Shown here: positions 26,322 to 34,659 of the stretch, one piece after another
How the letters are laid out: every line of letters begins with the position of its first letter
Position numbering within the stretch: position 1 is the first letter of the stretch
Assembly: GCA_016869595.1 (NCBI GenBank)
Contig: VGDT01000001.1
Span: 124,001-188,000 of the forward strand
Reading direction: 5' to 3'
Source of the DNA: Alphaproteobacteria bacterium
GTDB taxonomy: Bacteria; Pseudomonadota; Alphaproteobacteria; Rhizobiales; Beijerinckiaceae
Length of the DNA stretch: 64,000 nt
Program-made: the position numbers and the translations under genes
Notes under the pieces: model-generated
Database searches by the model: none
Seen by the model: only the letters and a program-made list of their open reading frames with translations
Told to the model about the DNA's origin: nothing

Positions 26322-27463
26322 GCCTCTCCGGCGTTCGGCAAAAGCCGGTCGATCCAAATGGCGGCGCCGACCGCCGGTATGTCCGACGCTGCGCCCAGCG
26401 TCTTGAGCAATCGATCGTAGCGACCGCCGCCGATCACCGGTTCGCAATCGTTGCCGTGACGGGCCTCGAAAACAAAGCCGGTGTAATAGTCGAGATGGCG
26501 CGCAAAGCTTGCGGAGAAGCGCATGTCATTGACCGTGAGGCCGCGCGCCGCAATGGCGCGCGTGCGCGCATCGAAAGCGTCGAGCGCGGCGGAGAGGTCC
26601 AGCTGCGCGTTGGCCGCCAGTCGGCGCATGGCTTCGGAAGCGGATTCAGGCGCGCCTTCGATGGCGAAAAAAGCTTCCGCCAGCGCGCGAGTCTCGTTGG
26701 AAACTGCGGCGCCTTCGGCGAGCGTCGCCTGATCGAGGAAGCGTTCGGCGATTTCAGCTGCGCTGCGTCCGCCGACCGTGGCGATGCCGGCGATGGATAG
26801 CAAGTCTTCGACGAGGCGTCGCGCGTCCGCTGGATCCACCTTAGTCAACGCCGCCAATACGCCCGATTGGTCCGGACCGCCGTTGCGTTTCGGCGGCGCG
26901 AAGATGTCGGCAATCCTTTGACCGCGCGCATGGCCGGCGGCAAGTCGCCGGCGCCAGACGGCGGGAACGTCGAGCCTTTCGAGAAAGGCGGCGACGAGGC
27001 CTGCGTCGCCGATATGAACATCAAGCGCCGTCGCGCCGGCCGCCGCCGCAGCTTCAAGCGCTGCGGCGAGAATTTCGGCGTCCGCGGCTTCGCGGTCCTG
27101 ACGGCCGAAGCTCTCAAGGCCAGCCTGAAGAAACTCGCCGTCGCCCGTCGCGCCATGTTCGGGCGCGCGAAAGATCGAGCCGCCATACGCATATGCCGCC
27201 GGCGCGCCCGCCCGTGCGGAGGCAAGATAATCGAGGCAAACGGGAATCGTATATTCCGGCCGCAGGCAGAATTCCGCGCCTGAGCCATCGTTCGTCAGAT
27301 AGAGGCGGCCGCGGAAATCCTCTCCTGAGCGATCGAGGAAGACATGCGCCGGTTGCAGGAGGCGCGGCTCGCAGCGCGCGAAACCCTCCCGCGCGAAATG
27401 CGCAAGGATGGCGGCAAGGCTTGTGGCTTCGCGTTCTGCGGAAGTGGCGGCGACGGCGTTCAA
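26318..27463 (-). CDS. hisZ: ATP phosphoribosyltransferase regulatory subunit
   Basis: A 381-residue histidyl-tRNA-synthetase-like protein that has lost aminoacylation and binds HisG. Class II core features are [14 protein letters not shown] (motif 2 region), [12 protein letters not shown] and GGGRYDRLL (motif 3 region). It has no anticodon-binding domain. The start is taken as the TTG at 27463, preceded by GAGGA about 8 bases upstream. Reading further upstream would run towards the SRP RNA locus on the other strand and gives low-complexity sequence. It is coupled to hisG. Confidence 0.9.
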   Translation of the reverse strand: MNAVAATSAEREATSLAAILAHFAREGFARCEPRLLQPAHVFLDRSGEDFRGRLYLTNDGSGAEFCLRPEYTIPVCLDYLASARAGAPAAYAYGGSIFRAPEHGATGDGEFLQAGLESFGRQDREAADAEILAAALEAAAAAGATALDVHIGDAGLVAAFLERLDVPAVWRRRLAAGHARGQRIADIFAPPKRNGGPDQSGVLAALTKVDPADARRLVEDLLSIAGIATVGGRSAAEIAERFLDQATLAEGAAVSNETRALAEAFFAIEGAPESASEAMRRLAANAQLDLSAALDAFDARTRAIAARGLTVNDMRFSASFARHLDYYTGFVFEARHGNDCEPVIGGGRYDRLLKTLGAASDIPAVGAAIWIDRLLPNAGEA

Positions 27464-27600
27464 GCGCAAATTCCTCGAAATTTGCGCTCTCTTTAGCAAG
27501 TGCGGCGCGGCGGCGCATCCAGTTTTGGGGAGGAGAGTGAATGATAGCGGTGACGCACGGCTGCGGCGTCTTGCATCCTCAGGCCGCCTCTGCCACATAG

Positions 27601-27705
27601 GGGCCGGGAGGTTGGCGGTGGACGCTTCACTCGCCAACCGGGTCAGGTCCGGAAGGAAGCAGCCCTAACGAGCTTGGGCGGGTCTTCGTTCAGCCTCCCA
27701 CCTTC
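27601..27705 (+). ncRNA. ffs: Signal recognition particle RNA (4.5S-type)
   Basis: It contains the near-universal apical domain GGTCAGGTCCGGAAGGAAGCAGCC (27640-27663, first 20 bases GGTCAGGTCCGGAAGGAAGC), which binds Ffh. GGGAGG (27606-27611) pairs with CCTCCC (27694-27699) to close the hairpin. The size, about 100 nt, is that of the small bacterial SRP RNA without an Alu domain. The exact ends are estimated from pairing. Confidence 0.93.
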
Positions 27706-27777
27706 GCCCCCGAAGGACGCCGGCCAAGCGGCGGGGCGCCGCCTTCCTGTCGGCTGGCCGCGGACAAGGAGAGCGAA

Positions 27778-28134
27778 TTGAGCGAGGCGCTTTATCATGG
27801 CTCCTGCCAATGCCAAGGCGTCGCTTTCGAGGCTTCTCTCGACCTCGACCATACCGTCACCTGCAATTGCTCGCGATGCCAGCGCCTCGGCTCTGTGCTG
27901 AGCTTTACGCCCGCGACGAAGTTCACGTTACGGCAGGGCGCCGAGGCTTTAAGCGAATATCTCTTCAACACGAAGAAGATCAGGCATCAATTCTGCAAGA
28001 CGTGCGGGATCGAGCCTTTCGCCTATGGCGAGGATCGCGACGGTACGCCGATCGTCGCGGTCAACGTCAATTGTCTCGAAGGCGTCGATCCGCGCGCGCT
28101 GAAATCGACCCATTTTGATGGGCGAAAACTTTGA
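27778..28134 (+). CDS. GFA (CENP-V/glutathione-dependent formaldehyde-activating-fold) family protein
   Basis: A 118-residue Mss4-like zinc-fold protein with the cysteine pattern CQC, CNCSRC and CKTC typical of the GFA family. Most members have no shown glutathione-formaldehyde activity, so the formaldehyde link is only the family name. The start is the TTG at 27778, preceded by AAGGAGAG at good spacing. It ends 6 bases before dnaX on the same strand. Confidence 0.88.
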   Translation: MSEALYHGSCQCQGVAFEASLDLDHTVTCNCSRCQRLGSVLSFTPATKFTLRQGAEALSEYLFNTKKIRHQFCKTCGIEPFAYGEDRDGTPIVAVNVNCLEGVDPRALKSTHFDGRKL

Positions 28135-28140
28135 GCCTCC

Positions 28141-29958
28141 ATGAGCGACCAGCTCTTCCTTGACGATTCCGGCGCGGGGGCCGCGCCGTCGGCCTATCGC
28201 GTGCTGGCGCGCAAATATCGACCGAAGACCTTCGCGGATCTGATCGGCCAAGAGCCGATGGTGCGCACGCTCGAAAACGCCTTCGATCTCAACCGAATTC
28301 ATCAAGCCTATCTGCTGACTGGCGTTCGCGGCGTCGGCAAGACGACGACCGCCCGCATTCTCGCGCGCGCATTCAATTATGAACTGCCGGCGCGAGACGG
28401 CCGGCCCGCGGTCAATCAGCCGACCATCCATATGGAAGAGCTTGGCGTTCACTGCCAGGCGATCATCGATTCGCGCCACGTCGACGTGCTCGAAATGGAC
28501 GCCGCCTCACACACAGGCATCGACGACATCCGCGAGATCATCGACAACGCCCGTTATCGCCCGGTGATGGCGCGCACCAAGGTCTACATCATCGACGAAG
28601 TGCACATGCTCTCGAAGGCCGCCTTCAACGGCCTTTTGAAGACGCTCGAAGAGCCGCCGGAGCATGTGAAGTTCATTTTCGCGACGACCGAAATCGACAA
28701 GGTGCCGGTAACGGTGCGCTCGCGGTGCCAGCGATTTGATCTGCGCCGCATCGACGCCGGTCTGCTCGCCGATCATTTGCTCAACGTCTGCAAGGCAGAG
28801 GGCGTCGCCATTGACCCGGAAGCGCTCGCCATGATCGCGCGCGCGGCGGAAGGCTCGGCGCGCGACGCGCTGTCTTTGCTCGATCAGGCGATCGCTTATG
28901 GCGCGGCGCATTCCACAGGCGGCGCGATCGCCGCCGAAGATTTGCGGCTGATGCTCGGCGTCGCCGACAAGGCGCGAATCATCGATTTGTTCGAAGCGGC
29001 GATGTCGGGCGATATCGCCAAGGCGATCGGCATACTCGAAGATCAGTATAATGGCGGCGCCGATCCGGCGCAGGTGCTGCTCGAACTTGCAGAATTCACG
29101 CATCTTGCCACGCGTCTGAAGCTTGCGCCGGAGACCGCGCAATCGGCGGCTCTAACGCCTGAAGAAAAGCGTCGCGGCGAAGACGCCGCGATGCGCCTTT
29201 CCGTTCCGGCGCTTACGCGCGCCTGGCAGATTTTGATGAAGGGCGTCGAGGAATTGCGCGGGTCGCAGCGACCGCTGGCGGCGGCCGACATGGTGTTGGT
29301 GCGGCTCGCTTACGCCTCTGACATGCCGACGCCCTCGGAGGCGCTTCGGCGTCTGGGCGTTACAGAGAAAGCATCGTCGACCGACTCTCGCTCGCCGTCA
29401 GCGCGAAGCGCGGAATCCGCCGGAGCCGGCGCAGCGCCCGCGCGCGGAGGTCCGCGACTCGCGGCGGCGTCACGCCCCGCGGAACCGTCTCCAGCGGTGG
29501 CTCCAAAGCCGGCGGCGGCTCCAAGAACGGTAATCGAGAGCTTCGACGCTCTTGTGGCGCTCGCCGCACAGAAGCGAGATATGCGCCTCAAAATCGCGCT
29601 CGAATCCGAAGTGCGGATGGTTCGATTTGAACCCGGACTGATCGAATACGAAATCGCGCCCGGCGGCGCGCGGGATTTGGCTTCGACTCTGATGCAGAAG
29701 CTGCAGGCATGGACTGGCGAGCGTTGGATGGTTTCGATCGTCGCCTCGGGCGGCGCGCCGACGCTCAAGGAACAACGCGAAGCTGAGGAACTCAAACGCC
29801 GCTCCTCGCTCGAATCCGATCCGCTCGTAGCGAGCGTGCTCGCGCGTTTTCCCGGCGCGCAGATTGTCGCCGTGCGAGGCAAGGATGAAGGCGCGGCGTC
29901 CGCCGAAACGCTTTATGATGACGCGTCGCCAATCGAGGAAGACGACGGAGAAGCTTAA
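28141..29958 (+). CDS. dnaX: DNA polymerase III subunits gamma and tau
   Basis: A 605-residue clamp-loader ATPase. It has Walker A GVRGVGKTTT, the DEVHML Walker B and sensor segment FIFATTEIDKVPVTVRSRCQRFD, which contains the SRC arginine finger. The central zinc module is reduced: where E. coli has four cysteines, only the one in GVHCQAI remains, so zinc binding is unlikely. A Pro/Ala-rich linker (residues about 390-460) leads to a tau-type domain that should bind the polymerase alpha subunit. It heads the dnaX-ybaB-recR cluster; ybaB begins directly after its stop. Confidence 0.96.
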   Translation: MSDQLFLDDSGAGAAPSAYRVLARKYRPKTFADLIGQEPMVRTLENAFDLNRIHQAYLLTGVRGVGKTTTARILARAFNYELPARDGRPAVNQPTIHMEELGVHCQAIIDSRHVDVLEMDAASHTGIDDIREIIDNARYRPVMARTKVYIIDEVHMLSKAAFNGLLKTLEEPPEHVKFIFATTEIDKVPVTVRSRCQRFDLRRIDAGLLADHLLNVCKAEGVAIDPEALAMIARAAEGSARDALSLLDQAIAYGAAHSTGGAIAAEDLRLMLGVADKARIIDLFEAAMSGDIAKAIGILEDQYNGGADPAQVLLELAEFTHLATRLKLAPETAQSAALTPEEKRRGEDAAMRLSVPALTRAWQILMKGVEELRGSQRPLAAADMVLVRLAYASDMPTPSEALRRLGVTEKASSTDSRSPSARSAESAGAGAAPARGGPRLAAASRPAEPSPAVAPKPAAAPRTVIESFDALVALAAQKRDMRLKIALESEVRMVRFEPGLIEYEIAPGGARDLASTLMQKLQAWTGERWMVSIVASGGAPTLKEQREAEELKRRSSLESDPLVASVLARFPGAQIVAVRGKDEGAASAETLYDDASPIEEDDGEA

Positions 29959-30282
29959 ATGATGGACTTCATGGGCCTGATGAAGCAGGCGCAGCAGATG
30001 CAAGCCAAGATGGCCGAAGCGCAATTGGAGCTCGAACAGACCGTCGTCGAGGGTGAAGCGGGCGGCGGCATGGTCAAAGTCGCGCTTACCGCCAAGGGCT
30101 CGATGAAGAGCGTCTTCATTGACCCCAGCCTGTTGAAGCCGGAAGAGAAGGAGATACTCGAGGACCTGATCCTCACGGCCCATATGCAGGCGCGCGCCAA
30201 AGCCGATGAGGCGATGGCCGAGAAGATGAAGGCGCTGACCGGCGGCCTGCCGCTGCCGCCCGGCTTCAAGCTGCCGTTTTGA
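29959..30282 (+). CDS. YbaB/EbfC nucleoid-associated protein
   Basis: A 107-residue protein beginning with MMDFMGLMKQAQQMQAKM, an amphipathic helix typical of the YbaB/EbfC DNA-binding family. A conserved EAGGGMVKVALTAKG strand pair follows, and the end is the GLPLPPGFKLPF tail seen in many alphaproteobacterial members. It forms dimeric tweezers on DNA. The stop of dnaX directly abuts its start. Gene order dnaX-ybaB-recR is widely conserved. Confidence 0.95.
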   Translation: MMDFMGLMKQAQQMQAKMAEAQLELEQTVVEGEAGGGMVKVALTAKGSMKSVFIDPSLLKPEEKEILEDLILTAHMQARAKADEAMAEKMKALTGGLPLPPGFKLPF

Positions 30283-30307
30283 ATTGGCGTATCGCTGCGC
30301 TTCTCGC

Positions 30308-30410
30308 GTCATGGCCGGCCGTGTGCCGGCCATCCACGTAATGACGCCGCCCAACGCTTCCATTTATACATAGCACTGGCGTGGATGCCCGCGACAAGCG
30401 CGGGCATGAC
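30308..30410. repeat. Palindromic intergenic repeat element, second copy type
   Basis: A 103-base element with ends GTCATG and CATGAC. GGCCGGC and GCCGGCC form a first hairpin, GCCCGCG and CGCGGGC a second, and the internal ATCCACG (30332-30338) pairs with CGTGGAT (30380-30386). The architecture is the same as the element at 25233-25339 (two terminal hairpins joined by GGAT-containing arms), but the sequence differs. It separates ybaB from recR. Translation across it yields an N-terminal extension of recR that should be ignored. Confidence 0.75.
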
Positions 30411-30440
30411 GCGAAACCTCATGAGGCGCTTGATCCGGCT

Positions 30441-31046
30441 ATGGCTGAAAAAGTCGCCGGCCCAGAAATCGAAAAACTCGTGCAGCTTCTCGCGAAGTTG
30501 CCCGGGCTCGGCCCGCGCTCGGCGAGGCGCGCTGTGCTGCATCTCATTCGCAAACGCGAAGAACTGCTGGCGCCGCTTGCTGACGCGATGCGCATTGCGG
30601 AGGAACAGATCGTCGTCTGCTCCGTCTGTGGGAATATCGACACGAGCGATCCATGTACGATCTGTCGCGACGCGCGTCGCGACGCGTCGATCCTCGTTGT
30701 CGTCGAGACGGTCGCTGACCTATGGGCGCTGGAGAGAGCAGGGCTGCTCAACGCGCGCTATCACGTTCTCGGGGGCGTGCTATCGCCGCTCGACGGCGTC
30801 GGGCCCGACGATCTCGCCATCACGAGCCTCGTGGCGCGCGTGCGCGCCGAGGAGACTCGCGAGGTTGTGCTCGCGGTCAACGCCACTGTCGATGGACAGA
30901 CGACTGCGCATTACATCGCCGATGTGCTGTCTCCCTCAGGCGTGAAGGTGACGCGGCTCGCCCATGGCGTGCCGGTTGGCGGCGAACTCGACTATCTTGA
31001 CGAAGGCACGCTTGCGGCGGCGCTGGAGCGCCGGACAGTCTTTTAG
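30441..31046 (+). CDS. recR: Recombination protein RecR
   Basis: A 201-residue RecR of the RecFOR loading pathway. The helix-hairpin-helix [17 protein letters not shown] comes first. The zinc finger [16 protein letters not shown] is in the middle, followed by a Toprim domain ([15 protein letters not shown]) and the C-terminal Walker-B-like segment ending in [15 protein letters not shown]. The ATG at 30441 gives the family length. An upstream in-frame ATG lies in the palindromic repeat and is rejected. Confidence 0.96.
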   Translation: MAEKVAGPEIEKLVQLLAKLPGLGPRSARRAVLHLIRKREELLAPLADAMRIAEEQIVVCSVCGNIDTSDPCTICRDARRDASILVVVETVADLWALERAGLLNARYHVLGGVLSPLDGVGPDDLAITSLVARVRAEETREVVLAVNATVDGQTTAHYIADVLSPSGVKVTRLAHGVPVGGELDYLDEGTLAAALERRTVF

Positions 31047-31065
31047 AGGGCGCTTTCCAGAGACG

Positions 31066-31752
31066 TCACTTCGCTGCGGTTTTCGATGCGATGATCTGGT
31101 CGAGATCGGCGACGGTCATTTCGCCAGTGTATTTGTCGCCATTGACAAAAAATGTCGGCGTGGAGTTGACGCCTAATTTTTCAGCCGCGCGATTGCGAAC
31201 CTTGTTCACATTATCGTAGAGCGCTTGATCTTTGAGAACCGCCTCGAACTTTTCCTGGCCGATCCCCGTCTGCTTTAAAACATTCGCCAGACCATCGAGC
31301 GGCTTATCGGCGAAGGCCCAGTTCTTCTGCTGCGAGAATAGAAGATCGACCGCCGCATCGCGCTTGTCGCCAAGTTGGCGCGCCAGCATGAAGGCCGCCG
31401 TCGCCAGCGGATCAAGCGGAAACTCGCGCAGGATGAATTTCACTTTGCCGGTGTCGATGTAATTCTTCTTCAGCTCAGGATAGACATCGCGATGGAACGC
31501 CGCGCAATGGCTGCAGGTCATCGAGGCATATTCGACAATTGTCACCGGAGCGTTCGCCGAGCCTTCCACAACGTCGGGCAGCGCGTCCGGCGCCATCAAC
31601 TCCTCGACGGAGACTTTGCCTGCTGGCGCCTTCTCGGCGTAAGCGGGCGTTGCGGCAAAGAGCGCGCATACGGCCACAAAAAGGAAATCACGACGGGTCG
31701 AGAAAGCGAGGGGCATGTGCAGTCCGTAGCTGTTGCGATGCGGGAAGACCAT
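31066..31752 (-). CDS. DsbA-family thiol:disulfide oxidoreductase with Tat-type signal
   Basis: A 228-residue secreted thioredoxin-fold protein. The signal segment STRRDFLFVAVCALFAATPAYA carries a twin-arginine motif. The redox motif CSHC is at residues 80 and 83, followed by the cis-Pro region NSTPTFFVNGD. It should oxidise or isomerise periplasmic cysteines. The first ATG has an AGGAG just upstream. The ATG 36 bases further in would give a more usual Tat signal length, so the start is not settled. Confidence 0.88.
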   Translation of the reverse strand: MVFPHRNSYGLHMPLAFSTRRDFLFVAVCALFAATPAYAEKAPAGKVSVEELMAPDALPDVVEGSANAPVTIVEYASMTCSHCAAFHRDVYPELKKNYIDTGKVKFILREFPLDPLATAAFMLARQLGDKRDAAVDLLFSQQKNWAFADKPLDGLANVLKQTGIGQEKFEAVLKDQALYDNVNKVRNRAAEKLGVNSTPTFFVNGDKYTGEMTVADLDQIIASKTAAK

Positions 31753-31812
31753 AAACTCCTCAACAAATGTGGCAAATCAAATTTGGGCAGGAACTTGGAC
31801 GAGAAGCGAAGC

Positions 31813-32016
31813 TCACAGTCCATGTTTCGGTCGTATGAACCAATAGAGCACGCCGATCGCCGCGAGAACGACGCCGAACCAGAAAACCACGTCGCCGATC
31901 TGCAGGTCCTTCATGGTATAGCTGAAGACGCTGATCAGCAGCCCGCCGATCGCGATCCATAGCGGACGCTGACTGCGTTCGGTCTTCTCTGACCGCTTTT
32001 TCGATAGGTTGGACAA
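31813..32016 (-). CDS. Small two-span membrane protein
   Basis: A 67-residue protein with a basic, charged N-terminus (SNLSKKRSEKTERSQR) and two hydrophobic helices (residues about 19-35 and 43-61) joined by a short KDLQIGD loop. A basic C-terminal tail (RPKHGL) follows. It looks like a genuine small inner-membrane protein of unknown function. The ATG is preceded by GGGAGAG. Confidence 0.65.
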   Translation of the reverse strand: MSNLSKKRSEKTERSQRPLWIAIGGLLISVFSYTMKDLQIGDVVFWFGVVLAAIGVLYWFIRPKHGL

Positions 32017-32134
32017 GCGCTCTCCCTTAGGCGTTCATTCGCGCAGCGCCCTTTTTCACGTCGCTTGCAAGCGGCGGCGGGCGTTCTTGTGCTTAGATTT
32101 TCCGATCGCTCCCTTACAGTCAAGAATTGCGCGC

Positions 32135-32164
32135 AAAAAAACAGCCGCTCGAAGCGGCTGTTTT
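32135..32164 (-). terminator. Rho-independent terminator of rpsD
   Basis: On the minus strand, ACAGCCGCT and AGCGGCTGT form a 9-bp stem with a 3-base loop, followed by seven U residues. It lies about 20 bases past the rpsD stop. The A-run on the other side makes it potentially bidirectional. Confidence 0.9.
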
Positions 32165-32184
32165 CTCCAAATTCCTGCGCGCCT

Positions 32185-32802
32185 TTAACGCGAATAGAAT
32201 TCGATGACGAGATTCGGCTCCATCTGCACGGGATAGGGCACCTCCGTCGCATGCGGCACGCGGGTAAGCTTCGCGGTCATTTTGGAATGGTCGACGTCGA
32301 AATATTCCGGCGCGTCACGCTCGGCGAGCTGAACCGACTCGAGAACCGTTATCGCCTGTTTCGAGGCTTCCTTAACCTCGATCACGTCCCCGACCTTCAC
32401 CTGGTAGGACGGGATGTTGACGCGCTTGCCGTTGACGCGGATGTGCCCGTGATTGACGAATTGGCGCGCGGCGAAAACCGTCGGCACGAATTTCGCGCGA
32501 TAGACGATAGCGTCGAGGCGCCGCTCCAAAAGGCCGATCAGATTATCCCCGGAGTCGCCTTTCATGCGGATCGCTTCCGCGTAATATTTGCGGAACTGCT
32601 TTTCCGAAATATTGCCGTAGTAGCCCTTGAGCTTCTGCTTGGCTTTGAGCTGGGTGCCGTAGTCGGAGAGCTTGCCCTTGCGCCGCTGCCCGTGCTGTCC
32701 GGGGCCGTATTCACGGCGGTTGACGGGGCTCTTTGGCCGACCCCAGATATTCTGGCCCAGGCGGCGGTCGAGCTTGTATTTTGCTTCTGCGCGTTTCGTC
32801 AC
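32185..32802 (-). CDS. rpsD: 30S ribosomal protein S4
   Basis: A 205-residue primary 16S rRNA-binding protein. It starts at a GTG codon ([14 protein letters not shown]) with GAGGA upstream. The [25 protein letters not shown] segment and the S4 RNA-binding domain ([26 protein letters not shown]) are typical. The zinc-ligand cysteines of some S4 proteins are absent, as usual for alphaproteobacteria. It stands alone rather than in the alpha operon, with its own terminator and a structured upstream region. Confidence 0.98.
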   Translation of the reverse strand: MTKRAEAKYKLDRRLGQNIWGRPKSPVNRREYGPGQHGQRRKGKLSDYGTQLKAKQKLKGYYGNISEKQFRKYYAEAIRMKGDSGDNLIGLLERRLDAIVYRAKFVPTVFAARQFVNHGHIRVNGKRVNIPSYQVKVGDVIEVKEASKQAITVLESVQLAERDAPEYFDVDHSKMTAKLTRVPHATEVPYPVQMEPNLVIEFYSR

Positions 32803-32944
32803 TTTGACTGTCGTCCTCTATGATCGCGTTGGCGCGAGAGAGGCGACAAGACGAAAATCGCCCGGAGCCTTGCGCTCTGAGGCGTCGTCCACGATCGCGT
32901 CTCTCGCTCCCCGTCAGCGCGGGGGCCTCAAGAACGCGCCCTCC

Positions 32945-33054
32945 TCTGCCGGATTATCCGGCCGACAGGCGTTTGCAGCAAACGCCACGGGTGCTTACCC
33001 GACGCGAACGGATCGCGTCAGGTCCGTGGGGAGCTAAAGGAAAGCGCTCCCCAA
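32945..33054 (-). promoter_or_regulatory. Densely structured region upstream of rpsD (candidate leader or small RNA)
   Basis: The 281 bases between rpsD and the next gene contain several perfect inverted repeats in a row: GCCGGAT/ATCCGGC (32949-32962), GGCGTTTG/CAAACGCC (32968-32986), GACGCGA/TCGCGTC (33001-33019) nested inside CCACGG/CCGTGG (32985-33029), and TGGGGAGC/GCTCCCCA (33027-33053). Some stems share bases and so exclude each other. No U-run follows any of them on either strand. The arrangement suggests a regulatory mRNA leader for rpsD or a separate RNA. I do not recognise a known riboswitch or leader family. Confidence 0.35.
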
Positions 33055-33083
33055 GTCAAGATTCTCGTCTGGAATAGCCCGAC

Positions 33084-33425
33084 TTACGGCCACCAGAAGG
33101 GAAGACCTTCGTCGTAAGGAACGATCATATCCGTGTTGTAGGGCGGGCGCTGTGGCAGCGTCTCCTGCATGTACCAGCTGCGCTGGTTGCGCTCGATAGG
33201 GTCATGATTGAGATAAGTCTGCTGAATCATGTAGCGATTGGTGCTGCCGACCGGCACCTGCGTGCCGGGATCGAGCCAGCTTCGGCGCTGGATGTCGATT
33301 GGGCCGCGGCCGCAACAAACTTCGTTTGAGGCAACGCGATAGCGCGACTTGGCGAGCGCGTCGCCCGCCGCGAACAACACGAGACAGGCAAGCCCCGCCG
33401 ACAGCACTTTATTCCTGCGCATCAC
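33084..33425 (-). CDS. Hypothetical secreted protein
   Basis: A 113-residue protein with a signal peptide (VLSAGLACLVLFAAGDALA). The mature part is rich in Tyr, Arg and Pro with a VCCGRG segment and ends PYDEGLPFWWP. No family is recognised. The ATG is preceded by AAAAGGGGA, a good ribosome-binding site. It is probably periplasmic or surface exposed. Confidence 0.65.
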   Translation of the reverse strand: MMRRNKVLSAGLACLVLFAAGDALAKSRYRVASNEVCCGRGPIDIQRRSWLDPGTQVPVGSTNRYMIQQTYLNHDPIERNQRSWYMQETLPQRPPYNTDMIVPYDEGLPFWWP

Positions 33426-33555
33426 GATCCCCTTTTAACTGAAACTAGGGGTTATAATAGCGGAACGTTTCGCAAAAGCGAGTTGGAGGCGCGTTTTCCC
33501 GCCAGCGATCCGCCGTCAGGGTGAACGCCTCGCGCTAGCGGGGCGTCGGCGCGCT

Positions 33556-34473
33556 TTAACGCGATGTCTTCGCATGCGTGCGCCGTGCGCCCTGCGCCGA
33601 ACGCGCGGCATTCTTTTGCGCCGGAATCGTCGCGGTGAGGTCGTCGCGTGAGATATTGGCGCAATCGATGGAGCTAGCCGACGCCGCCTTCGCGAAGAAA
33701 TCGTTCAATGCGGGTTTATCCGGGCTCGCCGTGTAAGTGATGCGGTCGAGCAAGCAGCCAAGCGCGACTCGATCGATTGGCTTCGCGGTTTCGCCGCACG
33801 CGAGTCCGGCAATCTCAAGCGCCAGCTTCTCGTCAATGAAGCGCGTGGCGAGACAGCTGCGTTCGCTCGCCGCCACGCCCTGGGACGAGGGTCGCCACAG
33901 ACGTATGTCGGCTGTCTCGAAGGATCCGAATTTCGTGATCAGCGCGCTGGGTTGACCGATTTTTGCGACATTCAGTCCCGCATCCACCGCGTGGCGGGCC
34001 ATGTCCAGAAAGAAATCCGACGCCTTTTCCTTGTCGACGATGTCTTGATGAATGTCGATGCGCATGAACGGCGCGCCCACCGCGAATTGCCCCACGGCGA
34101 TGGTGTCGATGCGTCCGGAGCCGTTCTCGCCGTCGCGGACCGCGATCGTCTTTTTCTCACGCTCGAAATCGCGCGCGGCGACGTCGAAGGCGTTGAAGGG
34201 CCTCGCCATTAGCGCCGAAGCCTCGACGGCGTCGACAGAGACTTTGGCAGTAATTTTGCCTGATGGCGCGAGAGCGACAGCGCGAGGCGGCTCGACGTTC
34301 GCCGCGACCTTCGGTTCAACGTTGTCCGACCCGCGCGGAAACAGAACGAGCGCGGCGAGAAGAATGAGCGTCGAGCTGACGCCCATTCCGATCGCTGCGC
34401 GGACGCCTGTCGGACGCGCGCGCAGCGGCTGCGCATAGCGCCTGTAGTTCGGTTGGGACTGGGCAACGCTCAT
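33556..34473 (-). CDS. Hypothetical membrane-anchored protein
   Basis: A 305-residue protein with one N-terminal membrane span (GMGVSSTLILLAALVLF, residues about 29-46) after a basic cytoplasmic head, so the bulk should be periplasmic. The middle contains FMRIDIHQDI and FFLDMARHAVDAGL. The C-terminal half has four spaced cysteines (in RSCLATR, LACGET, LGCLLDR and DCANIS) and ends in a basic tail. I recognise no domain. It is transcribed alone. Confidence 0.7.
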   Translation of the reverse strand: MSVAQSQPNYRRYAQPLRARPTGVRAAIGMGVSSTLILLAALVLFPRGSDNVEPKVAANVEPPRAVALAPSGKITAKVSVDAVEASALMARPFNAFDVAARDFEREKKTIAVRDGENGSGRIDTIAVGQFAVGAPFMRIDIHQDIVDKEKASDFFLDMARHAVDAGLNVAKIGQPSALITKFGSFETADIRLWRPSSQGVAASERSCLATRFIDEKLALEIAGLACGETAKPIDRVALGCLLDRITYTASPDKPALNDFFAKAASASSIDCANISRDDLTATIPAQKNAARSAQGARRTHAKTSR

Positions 34474-34606
34474 AAGAGACGACTCCGGCAGCCCGCAAGC
34501 ATTTGCGGGCAGGAAAACGCGCCGAGTTTGCGCCCCTGTTTCAAAATTAGGGTTAACAAATCTGCATGAATTGCATCTTGGTGAATGAAGGGTTCACGCG
34601 CGCGCA

Positions 34607-34636
34607 AGAAAAAACCCGCGCCTTGCGGCGCGGGTT
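34607..34636 (-). terminator. Rho-independent terminator of rpsA
   Basis: On the minus strand, AACCCGCGCC and GGCGCGGGTT form a perfect 10-bp stem with a 4-base GCAA loop, followed by a U-run. It begins about 24 bases after the rpsA stop. Confidence 0.95.
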
Positions 34637-34659
34637 CGAATCTGACGACCGCGGAATGT

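Noticed and set aside
25335-26420. 361-codon open frame antisense to hisG
   Set aside because: Off-frame translation of a well-conserved gene; no recognisable domain.
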